Source of the DNA: Sphingomonas sp. | Lineage (GTDB): Bacteria; Pseudomonadota; Alphaproteobacteria; Sphingomonadales; Sphingomonadaceae | Length of the DNA stretch: 64,000 bases | Reading direction: 5' to 3' | Assembly (NCBI GenBank): GCA_017418975.1 | Contig: JAFOMG010000006.1 | Span: 248,001-312,000 of the forward strand | Part shown: positions 6,996 to 14,614 of the stretch, in pieces | Position numbering within the stretch: the stretch's first letter is position 1 | How the letters are laid out: each line of letters starts with the position of its first letter | Made by a program: the position numbers and the translations under genes | Notes under the pieces: generated by a model | Told to the model about the DNA's origin: nothing | The model's input: only the letters and a program-made list of their open reading frames with translations | Database searches by the model: none

Positions 6996-9218
6996 ATGTT
7001 GACCTCCTCGTCTAACAACCAGTTCGGAAACGGCGGCGCGCCCGCCGGTGAGCCTCAGCTCGCCGGCCAGGGCGCTCCGGCGCCGATCGAGGCGCCGATT
7101 CTGCTGCAATATTGGCACGTCGTGCTGCGCTGGAAATGGGTGATTGCGGGTGTGCTCGTGGCGAGCCTGGTGGCCGGCGTGATCGTCACCCTGCTTTCGA
7201 CCCCCCAGTTCCGGGCGACCTCCCGCATCGAGATCAGCCGCGAGCAGAAGAAGGTCACCAACGTTCAGGGCCTGGATTCCGAGGAGGAAGGCCGCGACCA
7301 GGAATTCTACCAGACCCAATATTCACTGCTGCAGGCCCGCTCGCTGGCCGAGCGGGTGGAGCGCGAGCTCAAGCTCGGCACCAACAACGCGTTCTTCGCC
7401 AGCCATGGCGTCAATCCCGACAAGAACGCGCTGTTCAGCGAGGACACCAAGGTGCTCACCGCCGCCGAGCGGGCACGCCGTTCGAAGATGGCGATCTCGC
7501 TCCTCCTCGATCACGTCGTGATCTCGCCGATCGCCCGCTCGCGCCTGATCGACGTGAGCTATCGCAGCGCCTCGCCCGAGCTGGCCGCCGCGATCGCCAA
7601 TGCCTGGGTGAACCAGTTCATCGCAGCGAACATGGATCGCCGCTTCGCTTCCACGGCCGACGCGCGCAAATATCTGGAGAACCGCCTCAACGATCTGCGC
7701 ACCAAGCTGGAACGCTCGGAGCGCGAAGTCGTGACCTATGCGAACGAGAAGGACATCGTCTCGCTCGGGCAGAACCAGAGCGGCGGCCGCACCACGGTCG
7801 AGCGCACGCTCGTCTCCCAGGATCTCGACGCGCTCAATACCGCCCTGGCGGAAGCGACGAGCCAGCGGATCGCCGCCGAGAGCCGCCTGCGCTCGAACAA
7901 TGCGCGCGGGGCCGCCGACAATGCGCTGACCAATCCGGCGATCAACGGCCTGCGCCAGCGCCGCGCCGAAGTCGCCGCCGAATATTCGAAGGTGCTCGTC
8001 CAGTTCGAGCCGGAATATCCCGCCGCGAAGGCGCTGGCCAATCAGCTCCAGGTCCTCGACCAGAGCATCGCGCGCGAGGAGAGCCGCGTGCAGACCAACG
8101 TCTCGGCCAACTATGCCGAGGCCAAGGCCCGCGAGCTCGGCCTGCAGCAGCGCGTCGCCGAGCTGAAGGCCCGCCTGCAGAACCAGCAGAGCGACAGCAT
8201 CCAGTATAATATCTACCAGCGCGAGGCGGACACCAACCGCCAGATCTACGAGGGCCTGCTCCAGCGCTACAAGGAGATCGGGGTCGCCGGCATCGGCACC
8301 AACAACGTGTCGGTAGTGGATGCGGCGCGCATTCCCGAATCGCCCGCCTCCCCGCGCCTGTTCGTCAACCTGGCGGTTGCGCTCGTCCTCGGCCTGCTGG
8401 TTTCCGGCGTCGCGGTGTTCGCGCTCGACCAGATCGACGAGGGGCTGCGCGAGCCTGGTCAGGTGAACAGGCTGCTCCACCTCCCGCTCCTCGGCAGCGT
8501 CCCCGACGTCGAAGGCGGCTCCACGCTCGACCTGCTGAGCGACGTGAAGTCCCATCTCGCCGAAGCCTATCTCAGTATCCGCTCGAATCTGGCCTTCTCG
8601 TCCGATCACGGCGTGCCGCGCTCGTTCATGGTCACGAGCACGCGCGCGGCGGAAGGCAAGAGCACGACCAGCTTCGCGCTCGCCTCGCTGCTGGCGCGCG
8701 TCGGCAAGCGGGTCGTGATCGTCGATGCCGATATGCGCTCCCCCTCGCTCAACGCGATGCTGGGCCTGCACAATGATCGCGGCCTCAGCAATTTCCTGGC
8801 GGGCGAGAATGACTGGCGCCCGATGGTGCAGGAGACGCGTTTCGCGAACCTCAGCATCATCACCGCCGGCCCGATGCCGCCGAGCGCCGCCGAGCTGCTT
8901 TCCAGCGACCGCGTGCTGCTGCTGATCAAGCAGCTCACCGAGCATTTCGAGCATGTCGTGATCGACGCGCCGCCGATCCTGGGCCTGGCCGATGCGCCGC
9001 TGCTGTCTCGCGCGGTCGAGGGCTGCATCGTGGTGGCCGAGGCCGAGGGTGTGGCGATCCGCGGCGTGAAGGGCGCGATCGACCGCCTGCGCTCGGTCCA
9101 TGCGCATATCTACGGCGTCGTCCTGACCAAGCTGAAGCAGCGTCAGGCCGGCTATGGCTATGGCTACGGCTATGGCTATGGCTACGGGCCGGGCAGCGAC
9201 ACGCGCGACGCCGCATGA
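6996..9218 (+). CDS. wzc: polysaccharide co-polymerase and bacterial tyrosine autokinase (Wzc type)
   Basis: 740 residues combining the chain-length/co-polymerase part and the kinase in one protein. Transmembrane segment 1 is at about 47-67, a long coiled-coil-rich periplasmic domain runs to about 450, and transmembrane segment 2 is at about 455-478. The cytoplasmic BY-kinase follows with Walker A (RAAEGKSTTS, about 548-558), Walker A' (VIVDADMRSPS, about 575) and Walker B (HVVIDAPPIL, about 653). The C-terminus is a tyrosine cluster of six Gly-Tyr pairs, the expected autophosphorylation tail. Wzc controls polymer length and export together with Wza. In classical sphingan clusters these two functions are separate proteins (GelC and GelE); here they are fused as in Proteobacterial Wzc. 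Confidence 0.95.
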   Translation: MLTSSSNNQFGNGGAPAGEPQLAGQGAPAPIEAPILLQYWHVVLRWKWVIAGVLVASLVAGVIVTLLSTPQFRATSRIEISREQKKVTNVQGLDSEEEGRDQEFYQTQYSLLQARSLAERVERELKLGTNNAFFASHGVNPDKNALFSEDTKVLTAAERARRSKMAISLLLDHVVISPIARSRLIDVSYRSASPELAAAIANAWVNQFIAANMDRRFASTADARKYLENRLNDLRTKLERSEREVVTYANEKDIVSLGQNQSGGRTTVERTLVSQDLDALNTALAEATSQRIAAESRLRSNNARGAADNALTNPAINGLRQRRAEVAAEYSKVLVQFEPEYPAAKALANQLQVLDQSIAREESRVQTNVSANYAEAKARELGLQQRVAELKARLQNQQSDSIQYNIYQREADTNRQIYEGLLQRYKEIGVAGIGTNNVSVVDAARIPESPASPRLFVNLAVALVLGLLVSGVAVFALDQIDEGLREPGQVNRLLHLPLLGSVPDVEGGSTLDLLSDVKSHLAEAYLSIRSNLAFSSDHGVPRSFMVTSTRAAEGKSTTSFALASLLARVGKRVVIVDADMRSPSLNAMLGLHNDRGLSNFLAGENDWRPMVQETRFANLSIITAGPMPPSAAELLSSDRVLLLIKQLTEHFEHVVIDAPPILGLADAPLLSRAVEGCIVVAEAEGVAIRGVKGAIDRLRSVHAHIYGVVLTKLKQRQAGYGYGYGYGYGYGPGSDTRDAA
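9150..9185 (+). repeat. six tandem GGCTAT/GGCTAC hexamers encoding (Gly-Tyr)6 in the wzc tail
   Basis: The hexamer is repeated six times with only T/C variation at the sixth base. Each unit adds one Gly-Tyr pair without shifting the frame, so slipped-strand copy-number change would alter the number of phosphorylatable tyrosines. Confidence 0.9.
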
Positions 9219-10444
9219 GCCGCCGGCCGTCGCGTTCCGCAAGGCGCCCTGCCCTGCCGCTCGGCCTATGGCTGCGGCTGGGCGGGTTCACGCTGGGCGG
9301 GGCCGTCCTCGCCTATGCGGCGTTCGCGAACGCCTATGGCTCGGTCACCCAGAGCCGCAATCCACTGGCGGCATTGCGGTTCAACAAGTCGAACGCGGTC
9401 GCGCTGGCGGTGCATGCCGATCGGCTCGTGATGGGCAGCCCGTCGGCGGTCACCGAGGATCGCGGGGAAATCGCCGATCTCGCCGGTCGCTCGCTGGACG
9501 ACCAGGCGATCAACCCCCGGGCACTGCGGGTGCTCGCCTTCACCGAGGAAGCGGCCGGCAACAAGGCCAAGGCCCGCAAATTGATCCTGCTGTCCGATCG
9601 CCTGTCCCGCCGCGACCTGCCGACCCAGCTTTGGCTGATCGAGGACAGCGCCGCGCAGGGCGACGTGCCGGCGACCCTGGCGCGCTACGACGTAGCGCTG
9701 CGCACCGACGACAGCGCGGGCCCGGTCCTTTATCCGATCCTGGCCGGGGCGATCGATGATCCCGCGATCAGCGCCGGCCTGGCCAAATATGTGAAGCAGC
9801 GCGCGGACTGGCTGCCCGAATTCGCCGACTATGTCGCGCATCAGCAGACCGACAATCTTCCGGCCTTTGCCGAGATCCTGATCCGCACCGGGCGGCTCAA
9901 CAGCGCCTCGCTCGAGTCCGCGATACTCGCCCAGCTCGCCGAGATGGGCAGTTTCGACGTTGTGCGGCGCTACTATGCGACGCTTTCCGGCGCCTCGGGT
10001 GCGGTGCTGACCAGCACCGACTTCGATGCGGCCCATATCGATCCGCGCTTCGCGCCCGTCACCTGGCGCGTCCAGACCGGAGGGGATAGCTCGGTGGGGT
10101 TCGAAGCATCGCGAGGCGGGAAGTTCCGCTTCCATGTCTCGACCTCGGCCAATGCGCGCGAGGAGGTGCTGCGCAAGCTCCTGCTGCTCGCGCCGGGGCG
10201 CTACCAGTTCACGGCCCGCCAGACCAAGACCAGCTCGAGCGAAGGCTCCTCGGCGGTCTGGACACTGACCTGCGCCGACGGCCCCTTGCGATCGACCAAG
10301 CTGTTCGAGACCGGGGACACCGGCACGGAGGTCGAGATCCCGGCGTCGTGCAAGGCCCAGTATCTCGGACTGACCGTCAATGGCGGCACCGACAGCACCG
10401 GCACCGAGCTCATGGTCGACGAAGTGCGCCTCCGCCGGCTCTGA
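9215..10444 (+). CDS. membrane-anchored protein coupled to wzc, function unknown
   Basis: 409 residues, starting inside the wzc stop codon (ATGA, 4 bp overlap), so translation is probably coupled. A basic N-terminus precedes one membrane segment (about 13-33, LRLGGFTLGGAVLAYAAFAN). A helical, repeat-like region with alternating Ala/Leu and charged residues follows (about 50-260), resembling TPR solenoids. The C-terminal 130 residues look like a beta-sandwich (many alternating hydrophobic/Thr-Ser strands, two cysteines in WTLTCADG and ASCKAQ that could form a disulfide). The topology predicts an inner-membrane anchor with a periplasmic body. Position suggests an accessory to Wza/Wzc export or assembly. 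I do not recognise the family with certainty. Confidence 0.7.
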   Translation: MSRRPSRSARRPALPLGLWLRLGGFTLGGAVLAYAAFANAYGSVTQSRNPLAALRFNKSNAVALAVHADRLVMGSPSAVTEDRGEIADLAGRSLDDQAINPRALRVLAFTEEAAGNKAKARKLILLSDRLSRRDLPTQLWLIEDSAAQGDVPATLARYDVALRTDDSAGPVLYPILAGAIDDPAISAGLAKYVKQRADWLPEFADYVAHQQTDNLPAFAEILIRTGRLNSASLESAILAQLAEMGSFDVVRRYYATLSGASGAVLTSTDFDAAHIDPRFAPVTWRVQTGGDSSVGFEASRGGKFRFHVSTSANAREEVLRKLLLLAPGRYQFTARQTKTSSSEGSSAVWTLTCADGPLRSTKLFETGDTGTEVEIPASCKAQYLGLTVNGGTDSTGTELMVDEVRLRRL

Positions 10445-10453
10445 GGATAGAGC

Positions 10454-10475
10454 GGGCCCGGACGCCGCCGGGCCC
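10454..10475. other. GC-rich stem-loop between convergent genes
   Basis: An 8 bp perfect stem GGGCCCGG / CCGGGCCC with a 6-base loop lies in the 45 bp between the ends of two convergent genes (plus-strand 9215-10444 and minus-strand wecC). It lacks a T tract on either side in the right position, so it is at best a weak or rho-assisted terminator. Confidence 0.45.
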
Positions 10476-10489
10476 GAAAAGGCCGCCGA

Positions 10490-11707
10490 TCAGAGCGCCC
10501 CGCAGAAATCCATCGCGCCCAGGGCCTTCAGGCGCTCGGTCACCGCCGGCGTGTTGAACTCGCGATGATTCACCAGCACCGTGACGATGTCGGCCTGCTC
10601 CAGCGCCGTATCGAAATCCGCCAGCGCGATCCCGTCGCACCGGGTGACGTTCGGCTCGACGGCGACCAGATCCACGCCCTTGGCAATCAGCGCATGCGCC
10701 ACTTCGATCGCGGGAGATTCCCGCAGATCGTCGATATTGGGCTTGAACGCCAGGCCCAGGCAGGCGACGCGGGCGGGGCGGCCCAGCCGCGCCTTCTCCG
10801 CCTCCGCCCGTGCGGAGATCTGCTCGATGACCCAGTCGGTCTTGCCGGTGTTCACCAGGCGCGCGGTGCGGATCAGCTTCGACTGCTCCGGATTGCCCGC
10901 CACGATGAACCAGGGATCGACCGCGATGCAATGCCCCCCTACCCCGACGCCGGGCTGGAGGACGTTCACGCGCGGATGGCGATTGGCCAGGCCGATCAGC
11001 TGCCAGACATCGATGCTCAGCTTGGCGCAGAGCAGCGACAGCTCGTTGGCAAAGGCGATGTTGACGTCCCGGAAGCTGTTCTCGACCAGCTTGCACATCT
11101 CCGCCGTGCGCGCATCGGTCTCGAGCACGTCGCCCGCGACGAAGCCGCGATAGAAGTCGCCGGCGATCTTCGCCGCTTCGGGCGTGAGCCCGCCGACGAT
11201 GCGGGCATTCTCGGTCAGCTCGACCATGATGCGGCCGGGCAGCACCCGCTCAGGGCAATAGGCGATGTGGATCCGCGAGGTATCGACCCCTGCCTCGGCG
11301 ATCACCGCGGCGATCTGCTCGGTGGTGCCGACCGGCGAGGTGGATTCGAGGATGAGGATGTTGCCGGGCTTGAGCAGCGGCGCGATCGCGCGGCCGGCGG
11401 CGAGCACATAGTCGAGATCCGGCTGGGGATCCCCTTCGCCCTGTTTGAACGGCGTCGGCACGCAGATCATGTACGCATCGGCTTCCTGCGGCGTCTCGAA
11501 CGCGCGCAGCTTGCCCGAGGCGGCGCCGGCGCGGACATAGGCATCGAGGTCCGGCTCGACGATATGGACCTCGCCGCGATTGACGGTCGCCACCACGTCC
11601 GGGCGGATATCGACGCCGTGCACCTGATACCCACGGCTCGCCAACAGCGCCGCGGTGGGCAGGCCGATATAACCAAGGCCCACCACGCAAACCGTAACAT
11701 CAGCCAT
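10490..11707 (-). CDS. wecC: UDP-N-acetyl-D-mannosamine dehydrogenase
   Basis: 405 residues. Oxidises UDP-ManNAc to UDP-ManNAcA with two NAD. The N-terminal Rossmann motif is VCVVGLGYIGLPTAALLASR, and the catalytic cysteine lies in GVGVGGHCIAVDPWFIV. The central and C-terminal domains (GLAFKPNIDDLRESPA) are complete. The start at 11707 is set by the domain; the frame runs further upstream into wecB without conservation. The ATG overlaps the wecB stop by 8 bp, and the pair forms the standard two-step route from UDP-GlcNAc. It is the last gene of the long minus-strand polysaccharide operon. Confidence 0.93.
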   Translation of the reverse strand: MADVTVCVVGLGYIGLPTAALLASRGYQVHGVDIRPDVVATVNRGEVHIVEPDLDAYVRAGAASGKLRAFETPQEADAYMICVPTPFKQGEGDPQPDLDYVLAAGRAIAPLLKPGNILILESTSPVGTTEQIAAVIAEAGVDTSRIHIAYCPERVLPGRIMVELTENARIVGGLTPEAAKIAGDFYRGFVAGDVLETDARTAEMCKLVENSFRDVNIAFANELSLLCAKLSIDVWQLIGLANRHPRVNVLQPGVGVGGHCIAVDPWFIVAGNPEQSKLIRTARLVNTGKTDWVIEQISARAEAEKARLGRPARVACLGLAFKPNIDDLRESPAIEVAHALIAKGVDLVAVEPNVTRCDGIALADFDTALEQADIVTVLVNHREFNTPAVTERLKALGAMDFCGAL

Positions 11708-12869
11708 TGACTGCTCCCAACGCGGCCAGAATTCGCGCGCAGGCTTGGCCGTCCCCATATGGATTGTGCGCGCGCGCCATCGCCACATAGCTCGCTTCAT
11801 TGTCAAGGAGCTCGCTCACATTGGCGATGATCCGCTCGCGATTGGCGCCGACGAGACGGACCGTGCCCGCCGCGATCGCTTCCGGCCGCTCGGTCACGTC
11901 GCGCATCACCAGCACGGGCTTGCCGAGGCTCGGCCCCTCTTCCTGGATGCCGCCGCTGTCGGTCAGCAGGATGTGCGAATGCTTCAGCAGATAGACGAAC
12001 GGTTCGTAGGTGAGCGGCGGCACGAGGTGGAAATTGTCCAGGCCGGAGAGGATCGCGTTGACCGGCTGCTGCACATTGGGGTTGAGGTGCACCGGATAGA
12101 CGAAATGCACGTCCGGATAGCGCGTCGCCAGCACCTTCAGCCCCTCGCAGATCTGGAGGAAGCCATCGCCGAAATTCTCGCGGCGGTGGCCGGTGATGAC
12201 CACGAACCGCCGGCCGCGCCAGTCGAAGGGCAGCAGGCCGTCCAGCTCGCGCTGGATCCGCCCCAGCCGCTCGGCATCGGAATCGATGCGGGCCAGCACC
12301 CAGTGCAGCGCGTCGATCACGGTGTTGCCCGTGACATGGACATTGGCCGGCGCCACGCCTTCGGCGAGCAGGTTGTCGCGGCTCCGCCCGGTGGGCGCGA
12401 AGTGCCAGCGCGCCAGCTTGCCGGCGATCTGGCGGTTGAACTCCTCGGGAAAGGGCGAGTGGATGTCGTGCGTACGCAGCCCCGCCTCGACATGGCCGAC
12501 CGGGATATTGCGATAGAAGCCGGCCATCGCCGAAGCGAGGGTGGTCGTCGTGTCGCCATGCACCAGCAGCGCGTCCGGCCGGTGCTCGGCGAGCACGTCG
12601 CGCATCCCGAGCAGCACCGAGGAGGTCACGTCGAACAGGTCCTGGTTCGGCTTCATCACGTCGAGATCGATGTCCGGCACGATATCGAACACCGACAGGA
12701 CCTGATCGAGCATTTGGCGGTGCTGCGCGGTGACGCAGACGCAGGTCTCGAACCGCTCCGGCGCCTGACGGAGCGCATGATAGAGCGGCGCCATCTTGAT
12801 CGCTTCGGGCCGCGTGCCGAAGGTCAGCATGACCTTCATCGGCCGCGCCTGGTCTCTATTTTCCGACAT
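11700..12869 (-). CDS. wecB: UDP-N-acetylglucosamine 2-epimerase (non-hydrolysing)
   Basis: 389 residues. Interconverts UDP-GlcNAc and UDP-ManNAc. Recognised from MLTFGTRPEAIKMAPL at the N-terminus, VHGDTTTTLASAMAGFY, VEAGLRTHDIHSPFPEE and the C-terminal LTDSGGIQEEGPSLGKPVLVMRD, a typical two-Rossmann GT-B arrangement without a hydrolysing kinase fusion. The ATG at 12869 has a GGGGGA ribosome binding site and overlaps the end of the heparinase-like gene by 14 bp; a second ATG at 12839, directly before the conserved core, is the alternative start. With wecC it supplies UDP-ManNAcA. Confidence 0.93.
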   Translation of the reverse strand: MSENRDQARPMKVMLTFGTRPEAIKMAPLYHALRQAPERFETCVCVTAQHRQMLDQVLSVFDIVPDIDLDVMKPNQDLFDVTSSVLLGMRDVLAEHRPDALLVHGDTTTTLASAMAGFYRNIPVGHVEAGLRTHDIHSPFPEEFNRQIAGKLARWHFAPTGRSRDNLLAEGVAPANVHVTGNTVIDALHWVLARIDSDAERLGRIQRELDGLLPFDWRGRRFVVITGHRRENFGDGFLQICEGLKVLATRYPDVHFVYPVHLNPNVQQPVNAILSGLDNFHLVPPLTYEPFVYLLKHSHILLTDSGGIQEEGPSLGKPVLVMRDVTERPEAIAAGTVRLVGANRERIIANVSELLDNEASYVAMARAHNPYGDGQACARILAALGAVNG

Positions 12870-14505
12870 CAGTCGAGGTCCCCCACTGGATTTCCACGTC
12901 GCTGCCGCCTTCTGACAGGTGCACGGCAATGGCTTGCGTCGGCATGCTCAGGCCGAATTCGGGCGCATAGGCCGCCGGTTCGAGCCGCGCCACGCCGCGC
13001 CGGGCGACGATGCGCACCATGGTGCCGTCCGGCGCGCGGCACGCAAAGCCTCCCTCCCCGGCCGGCGACACGGCGATCCCGGGATGAAGGATGAACCGCG
13101 CAATCGCATCCTGCGCGCCGGGCGCCACCCTGTCGATCACCGCCAGGCGCCCATGGGAAAAGTCCCAGCGCCGGCGATGGATCGGCCGCCCGGGCAGGCG
13201 CGCATAGCCATCATGGCTGCACGCCACCGACACCGCATCCGTGCGCGTCTCCATCTCCAGATCGAACGGCATGGCGCGGCGCGCGACGCGGAATCCGGCC
13301 CAGACTTCCGAGGAATTCTGGCCGCCCACCTCGACCGTGGAATGTGCCGCGGTGCCCCTCTCCCGCTCGCGCTCCGGCCCCAGGCCATAGCGCGAGGTGC
13401 CGCCGTTGACGATGAAGCGGCTTCCACCGACCGAAAGCTCGAAGGACAGCGTGTCCGCATGCGCATGGCCGGGCAGATAGTCCGGGCCCACCGGCGCGAC
13501 GTCGAGCAGGGCAACAGCCTCCCGGCCATATCCCAGACGGACATAGCCGCTGTCGAGCCAGGTGATCGCCGAGAGCGTATCGCCCTCCTCCCCGGCCGTG
13601 GCCAGGATGCCGAGCCGCGCCGCATAGCCCTCCAGCTCCGCCAGGCTCGGCGCGATGCCGATGGCGGCATCGTTGAACAGCGCGATCCCGCCATCGGGAT
13701 GAGTCATGCCGCGCAACCACGGGATCATCCGGCCGGCGACCTCGCGATAGATCGCCAGATCCTCTGCGGAAACCAGCCCCGGCGCCCGGCCCGCCAGATT
13801 TGCCAGGTCCAGCACGTCTTCGAGGAAGATCGCATGGTACATCGGGCTGCGTTCGAAATTGCCGCCATCGGGCAGGATTTGCTCCGGCAGCTCGTCGCGG
13901 ATGATGGCCTGGGCAGTGGCGCGCCAGCGCTCCGCCTCCGGCCCGTCGAACAGCGTGCCGGCAAATGCCAGCGCCTTGGCGTTGGCGAACAGGTGATTGC
14001 CCAGCAGGTGCCATTCGAGGCGCTGCTCCAGCCAACGGGCCTGATGGGCCATGGCTTCGAGCATGCCGGCCGGCGGGGCATTCCCGGCGGCGAGCCATTT
14101 GCTCCAGTTCACCAGGCGCAGCGACAGGGGATAGGGCTCCCAGCCGGTGCCCTGGCCGATCGGGTTCTCCGCGATCCAGCGCGTGATCAGCTCGGGACGC
14201 AATCCCGCCAGGTCATCGAAATAATGGAGGTTGTAGCGCCACAGCTTCTCCAGCGCCGGATCGTCCCAGCCTCCCACGGGCGGCAGCGCGTGCGCCTGGT
14301 TGAGGAAGCGGAAGGTGGCGGGCCCGATCAGCGAGGCGGCGCGCGCCGGCCCGGGCTGCCAGGCCCCCGCCGGTTTCCGCAGGGGCGGCGCCGGCTGGGC
14401 CGCATCGATGCGCGCCGAGGTCAACCGCAGCCGGACACGCCAGACCAGCTGGCGCATCTTGAGATGGCGGATCGTGCGCCAGTATCGCAGTGGCGTGTCG
14501 AACAT
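12856..14505 (-). CDS. heparinase II/III-family protein, apparently cytoplasmic
   Basis: 549 residues. The N-terminal half is an alpha-helical toroid-like region (WRYNLHYFDDL, GNHLFANAKALAFAG, LPDGGNFERSPMYHAIFLED), and the C-terminal half has the heparinase II/III beta domain with the signature PGHAHADTLSFELSVGG. Known members are polysaccharide lyases acting on uronic-acid polymers. There is no signal peptide: the protein begins MFDTPLRYWRTIRHLKMRQL, so it should stay in the cytoplasm unless exported unusually. That fits a biosynthetic or editing role inside a polymer operon better than scavenging. It is followed directly by wecB, and a 109 bp gap separates it from the two-domain oxidoreductase upstream, with which it probably works. 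The substrate is unknown. Confidence 0.82.
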   Translation of the reverse strand: MFDTPLRYWRTIRHLKMRQLVWRVRLRLTSARIDAAQPAPPLRKPAGAWQPGPARAASLIGPATFRFLNQAHALPPVGGWDDPALEKLWRYNLHYFDDLAGLRPELITRWIAENPIGQGTGWEPYPLSLRLVNWSKWLAAGNAPPAGMLEAMAHQARWLEQRLEWHLLGNHLFANAKALAFAGTLFDGPEAERWRATAQAIIRDELPEQILPDGGNFERSPMYHAIFLEDVLDLANLAGRAPGLVSAEDLAIYREVAGRMIPWLRGMTHPDGGIALFNDAAIGIAPSLAELEGYAARLGILATAGEEGDTLSAITWLDSGYVRLGYGREAVALLDVAPVGPDYLPGHAHADTLSFELSVGGSRFIVNGGTSRYGLGPERERERGTAAHSTVEVGGQNSSEVWAGFRVARRAMPFDLEMETRTDAVSVACSHDGYARLPGRPIHRRRWDFSHGRLAVIDRVAPGAQDAIARFILHPGIAVSPAGEGGFACRAPDGTMVRIVARRGVARLEPAAYAPEFGLSMPTQAIAVHLSEGGSDVEIQWGTSTDVGK

Positions 14506-14614
14506 GCGCTGGCCTAGCTCGCCGCCGGCATATCCAGCGGCTTCCGGAACGGCGCGTCCCCATTGCCGGCGCGGCGCGGCGGGAAAGCCCGGCCGATGCC
14601 GCCGGCCCTGCCGC

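Noticed and set aside
10454..10475. Intrinsic terminator between 9215-10444 and wecC
   Set aside because: There is a strong stem but no T tract in the right place for either direction, so it is listed only as a stem-loop.
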